64,000 nucleotides of DNA. Source: Chromatium weissei. Lineage in GTDB: Bacteria; Pseudomonadota; Gammaproteobacteria; Chromatiales; Chromatiaceae. Below the pieces are notes generated by a model, which ran no database searches, had not been told where the DNA came from, and saw only the letters and a list, made by a program, of their open reading frames with translations. The stretch lies in NCBI RefSeq assembly GCF_016583765.1, contig NZ_NRRR01000002.1, positions 271,302 to 335,301 on the forward strand. Reading direction: 5' to 3'. Below are positions 28,528-35,187 of this stretch, piece by piece; the stretch's first letter is position 1; every line of letters starts with the position of its first letter. Both the position numbers and the translations under genes were made by a program.

Positions 28528-29627
28528 ACGAAACCATCAAAATTTTTCACGGCCCACAGCATCCCGGCGTCACCGGCAACATGAGTTTGGAGCTTGATTT
28601 GGATGGCGAAACCATCGTTAAAGCGACCACGCATGTCGGTTATTTACATCGCGGTTTTGAAAAGTTAATTGAACGGCGCACCGCAATTCAGGCATTTACT
28701 ATTGTGTGTCGTATTTGCGTTCCTGAACCCGATCCGAATGAAGAAAACTTTGCACGCGGAATTGAAACGCTGGCCGGTTTAGAAATAAGCCAACGTGCAA
28801 AATACATTCGCGTATTGATTTTAGAGCTGGCGCGATTGCAAGCGCATTATTTATGGCTGGCGGGACAAGGCGGCTCCATCGGACACGGAATTGTGCCGCA
28901 ATGGGCGGTTGGCGAACGCGATTACATTCTTGATTTATTTGAGGAAATCACCGGCGGACGGGTGTATCACATGTACATTTATCCGGGCGGAGTGAAACGC
29001 GATTTACCGAATGGATTGCTGGCGCGATTGAATGACTTATTGGATGAATTAGACAAGCGGCTGCCGGAATACGATCGCGTCTTTTTTGATAATACGGTCG
29101 TGAAAAAGCGCCTGCAAAATGTTGGCGTAGTAAATCGCGCCGAAGCAATTCAAAACGGCTATAGCGGGCCAGTGATTCGTGGCTGCGGAATTGCCCGCGA
29201 TGTGCGTCGTGATTTGCCTTATTTAGTTTACGATCAATTGGAATTTGATATTCCCACGCAAACCGATTGCGATGCTTATTCTCGCGCTTTGGTGCGCCGC
29301 GCCGAAATGCAGCAAAGTATTCGCATTTTGCGACAAGTCATTCAACAAATGCCGGCAACCGGTGAGATTCAATGCAAGTTACCGAAACACCGCAAATTCA
29401 AATTGCCGAAAGGTGAAACCTTTGTGCAAACCGAATCGGCACGAGGCGCGTATAGCTATTATATGGCGAGTGATGGCAGCGAGTATTTGCGGCGATTACA
29501 GGTGCGCGGGCCGTCATTGGTTCATGCGTTTACGCTATTGGAACCGCTATTGATTGGTGCGCAACTGTCTGATGTGGCGCTGATTATGGTATCGCTGGGA
29601 ATTTGTCCACCTGAAATTGAACGTTAA
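28524..29627 (+). CDS. NuoD-like / group-4 hydrogenase large-subunit homologue with incomplete Ni site
   Basis: 367 residues related to NuoD, HycE C-terminal part and MbhL. Seen: FHGPQHPGVTGNMSLELDLDGE, HVGYLHRGFEKLIE, and the N-terminal pair Cys62-x-x-Cys65 (VCRICVPEPD) where hydrogenases bind NiFe. At the C-terminus, SLGICPPEIER aligns with SLDPCxxCTxR: Cys361 is kept, but the last cysteine is Glu364. The protein ends right after this motif, with no pro-peptide for a maturation protease. It is therefore neither NuoD (no cysteines) nor a normal hydrogenase. It is the last gene of the operon. Confidence 0.9.
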   Translation: MNETIKIFHGPQHPGVTGNMSLELDLDGETIVKATTHVGYLHRGFEKLIERRTAIQAFTIVCRICVPEPDPNEENFARGIETLAGLEISQRAKYIRVLILELARLQAHYLWLAGQGGSIGHGIVPQWAVGERDYILDLFEEITGGRVYHMYIYPGGVKRDLPNGLLARLNDLLDELDKRLPEYDRVFFDNTVVKKRLQNVGVVNRAEAIQNGYSGPVIRGCGIARDVRRDLPYLVYDQLEFDIPTQTDCDAYSRALVRRAEMQQSIRILRQVIQQMPATGEIQCKLPKHRKFKLPKGETFVQTESARGAYSYYMASDGSEYLRRLQVRGPSLVHAFTLLEPLLIGAQLSDVALIMVSLGICPPEIER

Positions 29628-29671
29628 ATAACATCGCATTGGTATTTGCAATCACGCAATGATAAAAGCAG

Positions 29672-29702
29672 CCTCGCTGTCACACTAACAGCGAGGTTTT
29701 TT
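29672..29702 (+). terminator. Rho-independent terminator after the group-4 operon
   Basis: A perfect 9-bp stem, CCTCGCTGT with ACAGCGAGG (loop CACACTA), is followed by TTTTTT. On the other strand an AAAAG run before the stem gives a short T-run, so it may also stop the convergent priA transcript, whose stop codon lies 12 bp away. Confidence 0.92.
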
Positions 29703-29713
29703 ATTGCGTTTAA

Positions 29714-31804
29714 TTAAAACATTTCTTGCGGATCAACATCGATTGACCAATGTAAATGATGATTGATTTTCACTTTATGCAATGCAATGCGCCATTGTTT
29801 GAGAAATCGCTGTAATTGCGCTCGGTTAGTACATTGCACCAATAATTGTGCGTGATAACGTCCGAGGCGACGCGCCAGCGGCGATGCTGCAGGACCGAGA
29901 ATAAGCATGTGCGCAAATGCCGGAATGTCTGCCGCCAGACGTTTTGCTTCGCGCAAAAATTCAAATGGAATCAATTCATCAGTCGCATCCGCTCGCAGCA
30001 ACGCCAGATGCGCAAACGGCGGCAACTCTGCTGCTTCACGCTCGCGCAACGCTTCTGTCATAAAACCGTGATAGCCCGAGCGCAGCAACGATTGCAGCAG
30101 CGGATGTTCAGGATGACGCGTTTGCAAAATCACCTGTCCGGCACGTTCGGCGCGACCAGCGCGACCAGCGACCTGCACGATCAACTGTGCGGTGCGTTCG
30201 GTGGCGCGAAAATCGTTGGCGTAAAACATTCCATCTAAATCGAGAATGCCGACCAGCGTGATACCGGGGAAATCGTGTCCTTTTGCCAGCATCTGCGTTC
30301 CCAACACAATTTGCACTTCGCCGCGCTTCACCGCGCCGAGCAGCCGTTTCAATTCACCTTGACGGCTGGTGCTGTCGCTGTCGATGCGCACAATCGTCGT
30401 CTCAGGAAACAGCGGTTGTAATTCCTCTTCCAACCGCTCCGTACCGCGTCCGAGCAGCCGTAAATCGGCACTTTTACAATCGGGACAGTGTTGCGGCACG
30501 GGCTGGGTTCGTTCGCAGTGATGACACCAAAATTTGGGCGGCGACAAATGTAACGTCAGTCGCGCATCGCAATGCGAGCAGCTGCCGATCCAACCGCAGG
30601 AATGACACATCAGCACTGGCGCATAACCGCGCCGATTCAGAAACAGCAAAATCTGATTGCCAGCGGCTAATTCCGTTTCCATGCGTTCGCGCAGCACCAT
30701 CGACAGCCCAGCCCGCAGCGGCTGTTGACGAATATCGAGCAAACTAATTTTCGGTGGTCGGGCGACACCAGCGCGGCGCGGCAATTGCAGCCAGCCATAA
30801 CGTTTGCGCTGGGCGTTGTGAAAGGTTTCCAACGCTGGCGTGGCGCTGCCGAGCACGACCGGACAACCGACCAACTGCGCTCGTCGCACCGCCACATCAC
30901 GAGCGGAATAGCGAAAACCATCCTGCTGTTTCAACGATTGATCGTGTTCTTCATCGACCACAATCAGCGCCAAATGCGGCAACGGCACGAAAATCGCCGA
31001 GCGCGTTCCCAGCACCAACGTGGCCGTACCGAGCGCCGCCAGCTCCCAATTGCGCGCCCGTTCGCTGGCTTTCAGCCGTGAATGCAGCACGACCGTCACG
31101 CCCGACAAGCGCGAGGTCAAACGATGCTGCAACTGCGGCGTTAAACCGATTTCCGGCACGATCACCAGCGCCTGCTGTCCGGCAGCAATCACCTGTGAAA
31201 TCAATTGAATATAGACCTCGGTTTTACCGCTGCCAGTCACGCCATCGAGTAAAAATGGTTGAAAAGTACCGAGCGCGGCGCTGATCGCGTTGACTGCTGC
31301 GTCTTGATCGGCGTTGAGTGCAAATTCTCCTGTTTCACAAATCCCCCCCAACCCCCCTTTTTCTAAGGGGGGCTTTTTGTTCTCCCCCTTTGAAAAAGGG
31401 GGCTGGGGGGATTTCTTACGCAAATGCGGTGGCAGCGCCGTAAACAACGCCTCACCGACGGGCTGTTGGTAATAACTCGCCGCCCACGCGATCAATTGCA
31501 AATCCAACGCCGTCAACAGTGGCATCGCATCCAACACTGCATTCACGCGTTTCAGCCGCTCCGCCGCGCATTCACTGTGCGCAGCAATTCCCATCAAAAT
31601 GCCCACGCGCTGACGTGTACCAAACGGTACGAGCAGCCGCAATCCCGGTATCCATTCCATCGGCGCGGACACCAGCGGCGGTAAATAATCGAACAGCGTC
31701 AGCAGCGGAACATCCACCGCCACCTGTAAAATTACTGTCAGTTCAAGCACATTCGTCACTTCGGTGGACAGTTGAACATCTTGATCGCTCGTTTTTTCAA
31801 TCAT
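29714..31804 (-). CDS. priA: Primosomal protein N' (replication restart helicase)
   Basis: 696 residues. An N-terminal DNA-binding domain (VAVDVPLLTLFDYLPP) precedes a helicase with Walker A LLDGVTGSGKTEVYIQ and DEEHD. Zinc-binding cysteines follow (CHSCGWIGSCSHC and CHHCERTQPVPQHCPDC), then VAGRAGRAERAGQV. PriA reloads the replisome at stalled forks. Residues ~131-156 are translated from an in-frame palindromic repeat lying between the N-terminal domain and the helicase, a linker position that should tolerate it. Start: ATG at 31804, 12 bp from the divergent kinase-like gene. Confidence 0.96.
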   Translation of the reverse strand: MIEKTSDQDVQLSTEVTNVLELTVILQVAVDVPLLTLFDYLPPLVSAPMEWIPGLRLLVPFGTRQRVGILMGIAAHSECAAERLKRVNAVLDAMPLLTALDLQLIAWAASYYQQPVGEALFTALPPHLRKKSPQPPFSKGENKKPPLEKGGLGGICETGEFALNADQDAAVNAISAALGTFQPFLLDGVTGSGKTEVYIQLISQVIAAGQQALVIVPEIGLTPQLQHRLTSRLSGVTVVLHSRLKASERARNWELAALGTATLVLGTRSAIFVPLPHLALIVVDEEHDQSLKQQDGFRYSARDVAVRRAQLVGCPVVLGSATPALETFHNAQRKRYGWLQLPRRAGVARPPKISLLDIRQQPLRAGLSMVLRERMETELAAGNQILLFLNRRGYAPVLMCHSCGWIGSCSHCDARLTLHLSPPKFWCHHCERTQPVPQHCPDCKSADLRLLGRGTERLEEELQPLFPETTIVRIDSDSTSRQGELKRLLGAVKRGEVQIVLGTQMLAKGHDFPGITLVGILDLDGMFYANDFRATERTAQLIVQVAGRAGRAERAGQVILQTRHPEHPLLQSLLRSGYHGFMTEALREREAAELPPFAHLALLRADATDELIPFEFLREAKRLAADIPAFAHMLILGPAASPLARRLGRYHAQLLVQCTNRAQLQRFLKQWRIALHKVKINHHLHWSIDVDPQEMF
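31339..31414. repeat. PPFSKGG-type palindromic element inside priA
   Basis: 76 bp, starting AAATCCCCCCCAACCCCCC and ending GGGGGCTGGGGGGATTT. Two internal hairpins are CCCCCCTTTTTCTAAGGGGGG and CCCCCTTTGAAAAAGGGGG. It is a compact, near-complete copy of the family. On the priA strand it reads in frame as SPQPPFSKGE then PPLEKGGLGGI. Confidence 0.9.
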
Positions 31805-31816
31805 TTAGGTTTCCGT

Positions 31817-32692
31817 ATGACGCAATGGAACATCATCACCGCACACATTCACCGCGCCAGCGGCATTCCCTTTCAACTGCGCGACGAACGCGCCATCAGC
31901 GGCGGCTGCATCAATCGAGCGCACCGCATCAGCGACGGACAGCGCACGTTTTTCGTCAAACTGAATAGCGCCGCGCAATTGGCGATGTTCGAGGCAGAAG
32001 CAGCGGGTTTGCGAGAATTGGCGACGGCGCAGGCATTGCGCGTACCGCAGCCGCTCGGCGTGGGCGTGGCGGGAGAACAGGCGTATCTGGTGTTGGAATG
32101 GTTGAATTTGAGCGGGCAAGTTAACGGGGCGCGAGTCGGTCAGCAACTGGCGCAACTGCATCGCACCACCGCCGCGCAATTTGGCTGGCAACGCGACAAC
32201 ACCATCGGCGCGACACCGCAGTTGAATCAGCAAGCGGTTGATTGGGTTACATTTTGGAGCGAGCAGCGGCTGGATTATCAGTTACAACTTGCCGCAGCCA
32301 ACGGTTATGGCGGGCAATTGCAGCGCAGCGGTGAACAGTTGCGGCTGGCGCTACCGGCGCTGTTGGAACATCAACCGCAGCCGTCGCTGCTGCACGGCGA
32401 TCTGTGGGGCGGCAATCTCGGCGCGTTGCCGAACGGCGAGCCGGTGATTTTTGATCCGGCGGTGTATTACGGCGACCGTGAGACCGATGTGGCGATGACC
32501 GAATTATTCGGCGGATTTGATTCGGCTTTTTATGCGGCATATCGGGAGGCGTGGGCGCTGGCTGCCGGTTATGACACGCGCAAAATTCTCTACAACCTGT
32601 ATCACGTCCTCAATCATTTGAATCTGTTTGGCGGCGGTTATCTGCGCCAAGCCGAGCGCATGATGGCGCAATTGTTGGCAGCGACCCGTTAA
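31817..32692 (+). CDS. Fructosamine kinase family protein (YniA-like)
   Basis: 291 residues with an aminoglycoside-phosphotransferase-like fold. Seen: GGCINRAHRISDGQRTFFVKLNS (nucleotide-binding lysine), the catalytic loop SLLHGDLWGGNLG, and VIFDPAVYYGDRETDVAMTELFGGF, the fructosamine-kinase signature. Bacterial relatives phosphorylate glycated amines or sugar amines; the substrate here is not known. Start: ATG at 31817, because the longer frame from 31772 would read into the priA start region. Confidence 0.88.
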   Translation: MTQWNIITAHIHRASGIPFQLRDERAISGGCINRAHRISDGQRTFFVKLNSAAQLAMFEAEAAGLRELATAQALRVPQPLGVGVAGEQAYLVLEWLNLSGQVNGARVGQQLAQLHRTTAAQFGWQRDNTIGATPQLNQQAVDWVTFWSEQRLDYQLQLAAANGYGGQLQRSGEQLRLALPALLEHQPQPSLLHGDLWGGNLGALPNGEPVIFDPAVYYGDRETDVAMTELFGGFDSAFYAAYREAWALAAGYDTRKILYNLYHVLNHLNLFGGGYLRQAERMMAQLLAATR

Positions 32693-32789
32693 GGTGACGC
32701 AAAAATGACCGCTGTGTTAAAAATGTGTGATTCCAGTGACTCATTTTTGTTATGCACCCAGTTTGAATTACACCACGCCATTTTTCGCC

Positions 32790-33299
32790 ATGCCTCGTGA
32801 ACTCCTCATTCTTCGCCACGCCAAATCCGACTGGAGCAGCGATGCGACGGAGGATTTTCGCCGTCCGCTCGCCAAACGCGGTAAACACGATGCACCCAAA
32901 GTCGGCGCGTGGTTATACCGCGAAGGTTTGGTGCCCGATTACGTCATCAGCTCGCCGGCGAAACGGGCGCTGCAAACGGCAGAAATCGTCTGTAAACGGT
33001 TGGATTATAAAAAGAAAAAGATCACCTTTGATGCTGCGATTTACGCCGCCGAGCTGTCGGCCTTGTTGACCGTATTGGCAAACTGTCCCAGCAGCGCCAG
33101 CACCGTGTTGCTTGTCGGACACAACCCCGGTCTCGAAGAACTGCTGACCTATTTAGTCGGCGACGATCTTGATCTTCCCGCTGACGGCAAATTACTGCCG
33201 ACCGCCACCGTTGCCCGTTTAGAAATGCCCGCCGTTTGGCATGATCTTCAACTCGGCAGCGCCCAGCTCATTTCCATCACCCGCCCGCGTCAGTTGTAA
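32790..33299 (+). CDS. sixA: Phosphohistidine phosphatase SixA
   Basis: 169 residues of the histidine phosphatase superfamily. The catalytic RHA motif is in LLILRHAKSDWSSD, then FRRPLAKRGKHDAPKVG, VISSPAKRALQTAEI, and the second histidine in VLLVGHNPGLEELLTYLVG. SixA removes phosphate from HPt domains of phosphorelays (ArcB in E. coli) or from PTS proteins. Start: ATG at 32790; the upstream frame is non-coding in character. Confidence 0.93.
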   Translation: MPRELLILRHAKSDWSSDATEDFRRPLAKRGKHDAPKVGAWLYREGLVPDYVISSPAKRALQTAEIVCKRLDYKKKKITFDAAIYAAELSALLTVLANCPSSASTVLLVGHNPGLEELLTYLVGDDLDLPADGKLLPTATVARLEMPAVWHDLQLGSAQLISITRPRQL

Positions 33300-33351
33300 T
33301 TATCTGCTGTTTATCAAACGTCATGCCGTGATGCGCATGATTGGACGCGTT

Positions 33352-33978
33352 ATGAATCTGCCTTATTTCCTGCAACTGGCTGCCCACTCCGGCGGCATTC
33401 TCTATTTAATGATCGCGCTGTTGACGCTGACGCTGATGGTCAGCGTTGAGCGAGCGTGGGCGCTGCGCAGCGTGATTCGTCACGGCGAGCGATTGATGAT
33501 GGCGCTGACGAAGGTGCGCGATCACGACCGTGCGCATCTCGCCGAACTGCGCAGTGATGCCGCGCCGCTACACAACGCATTATTGGAAATCACGCTGGCG
33601 CAGCCGCTGTCAACATTTGCCGTGCTCGCCAGCCGTTTGGATGAAGTGATTTTGCGGCACGTTCCGCTGCTCGACCGCCGTTTGTGGATGCTGGATACGA
33701 CGGTGACGCTGGCTCCGCTGCTGGGTTTACTCGGCACGATCATCGGAATGTTTCATGCTTTTCAGGTACTTGCTGCGCCGGGCACTGCGCCTCACGCGAT
33801 TACCGGCGGAGTCGCTGAGGCGCTGGTGGCAACCGCCGCCGGTTTGCTGATTGCGGTGATTGGCTTGATATTTTTCAACGGCTTAAATGAACGGGTGCGA
33901 TTGGCAGCGCATCAGCTCGAAACGCTCAAAGTGATGCTGGTCAATCGTTTTGGGCTGCATGAGACGGGAGCGACCTGA
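33352..33978 (+). CDS. exbB: MotA/TolQ/ExbB proton channel protein
   Basis: About 208 residues with three membrane helices: N-terminal ILYLMIALLTLTLMVSVERAWALR, and the pair DTTVTLAPLLGLLGTIIGMFHAF and ITGGVAEALVATAAGLLIAVIGLIFF, which is the ExbB/TolQ channel signature. It powers the TonB protein encoded two genes downstream. Start is uncertain: ATGs at 33331, 33337 and 33352 are all in frame; the last, right before the mature N-terminus, has a weak GGA 8 nt upstream. It overlaps exbD by TGATG. Confidence 0.9.
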   Translation: MNLPYFLQLAAHSGGILYLMIALLTLTLMVSVERAWALRSVIRHGERLMMALTKVRDHDRAHLAELRSDAAPLHNALLEITLAQPLSTFAVLASRLDEVILRHVPLLDRRLWMLDTTVTLAPLLGLLGTIIGMFHAFQVLAAPGTAPHAITGGVAEALVATAAGLLIAVIGLIFFNGLNERVRLAAHQLETLKVMLVNRFGLHETGAT

Positions 33979-34370
33979 TGCGTTATTTGCAGCGGCGAAA
34001 AGCGCGGATTGAAATCGTGCCGATGATTGACATCATGTTCTTTTTATTGGTGTTTTTTATCATGGTCACGCTCAACATGATTCCGGCGACCGGCATCGAC
34101 AATCGGCTGCCGGTCAGCGCCAGCGCCGAGCGGTTGGAGTCGCCGCAAGTCGTCATCAGTCTGGACGCGGCGGGCGCAATCAGTGTGGAGCAACGGCCGC
34201 TGGCGCTGGCTGAATTGACGGCCCTGCTGCGCGAACGCGGTGGCGATGTTCGCGTGTTGATTGCGGGCGCGAATGCTGCGGTCGTCGGTGATTTGATCGC
34301 GGTGATGGATGCGTGTCGCGCTGCCGGAGTGACGCGCATCGGCATGGCGACGCGGACGCTGCCGCCGTGA
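33978..34370 (+). CDS. exbD: ExbD/TolR biopolymer transport protein
   Basis: 130 residues. One membrane helix (MIDIMFFLLVFFIMVTLNMI) has the essential Asp18 in VPMIDIMFFLL, followed by a periplasmic domain. It works with ExbB to transmit the proton gradient to TonB. It is coupled to exbB by TGATG and to tonB by a GTGA overlap. Confidence 0.93.
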   Translation: MRYLQRRKARIEIVPMIDIMFFLLVFFIMVTLNMIPATGIDNRLPVSASAERLESPQVVISLDAAGAISVEQRPLALAELTALLRERGGDVRVLIAGANAAVVGDLIAVMDACRAAGVTRIGMATRTLPP

Positions 34371-35185
34371 GTCGGCAAGAAACGCTGTTGCCGACCTTGC
34401 CGTTGTGGGCTGCGGCATTGATCGCGTTGACCACCGAGGCGGCGTTGTTGACCGGGTTGACGCAGTTGTCGTCGCCGTCGATTGTCAATTCGCCGCAAAT
34501 TCCGATTGAAATCAGTTTGGTGGCTGCTTCTGCGTTGACTGATGCACCGCAAATCCCCCCCAGCCCCCCTTTTTCAAAGGGGGGAGAAAACAGCGTGTCT
34601 GTTTCAAAGCAGAAAGAAGACACACGAGCTATTAAAAAAAGATCAGAAACTTCGCCAATTGCTATAGCTAAAAATAGAAAAGAATCGCCCGCTAAAAAAC
34701 ATTCAGTGATAAATGATCACAATAAAAAAATCACCGCTAAAAACGACATCAATAAAAATACAAACTTAGAAACAGATACCAATAAAAAGTCCTCTATTAA
34801 AAAAGACACATTCAAAAAGCCCCCTTTAGAAAAAGATGCCAATAAAAAGCCCCCCTTAGAAAAAGGGGGGTTGGGGGGATTTAATGAAAACAGGGAATTT
34901 AGCGCCGCCACTTATCTCAATAATCCCGCGCCGAGTTATCCCGACACCGCACGGCGTTTGCGGCAGGAAGGCACGGTGCAATTGCGAGTGCAAGTGAGCA
35001 TCAGCGGCAATGCCAGCGCCGTTTCCATCGCCAGCTCATCCGGTGTCATCAGCCTCGATCAAGCAGCGGTGCGAGCGGTGCAACGCTGGCGCTTCAAACC
35101 GGCGCGACGCGATGGAATAGCGGTCGCGGCAACGGTGCAGATACCAATTCGTTTCCAATTAAATTCGTCAATTAAGAGCGATTAA
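34367..35185 (+). CDS. tonB: Energy transducer TonB with repeat-expanded linker
   Basis: About 272 residues. An N-terminal membrane helix (LPLWAAALIALTTEAALLTGL) precedes a long Lys-rich periplasmic linker (~60-180). The C-terminal TonB domain reads PAPSYPDTARRLRQEGTVQLRVQVSISGNASAVSIASSSG and ends RWRFKPARRDGIAVAATVQIPIRF. Start: GTG at 34367 overlaps the exbD stop (GTGA). The linker holds a palindromic element and five 10-residue repeats (D-x-N-K-K-x-x-x-x-K type, residues 117-166), replacing the Pro-rich spacer of typical TonB. The frame stays open throughout. Confidence 0.9.
   Translation: MSRQETLLPTLPLWAAALIALTTEAALLTGLTQLSSPSIVNSPQIPIEISLVAASALTDAPQIPPSPPFSKGGENSVSVSKQKEDTRAIKKRSETSPIAIAKNRKESPAKKHSVINDHNKKITAKNDINKNTNLETDTNKKSSIKKDTFKKPPLEKDANKKPPLEKGGLGGFNENREFSAATYLNNPAPSYPDTARRLRQEGTVQLRVQVSISGNASAVSIASSSGVISLDQAAVRAVQRWRFKPARRDGIAVAATVQIPIRFQLNSSIKSD
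34551..34882. repeat. Expanded PPFSKGG-type element with a 30-bp minisatellite inside tonB
   Basis: The ends AAATCCCCCCCAGCCCCCC and GGGGGGTTGGGGGGATTT match the other family copies, but the middle has grown to ~330 bp. From 34715 to 34864 there are five in-frame 30-bp units (34715, 34745, 34775, 34805, 34835). The last two encode DTFKKPPLEK and DANKKPPLEK; earlier ones are more decayed, as if the array grew from the right-hand arm. Confidence 0.85.
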
Positions 35186-35187
35186 AT

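Noticed and set aside
28524..29627. Calling the large subunit an active NiFe hydrogenase
   Set aside because: The last nickel cysteine is glutamate and there is no C-terminal pro-peptide.
31339..31414. Reading the G-rich palindrome in priA as a terminator or CRISPR-like repeat
   Set aside because: It is in frame within an intact gene, and its ends match other dispersed copies; there are no regular spacers.
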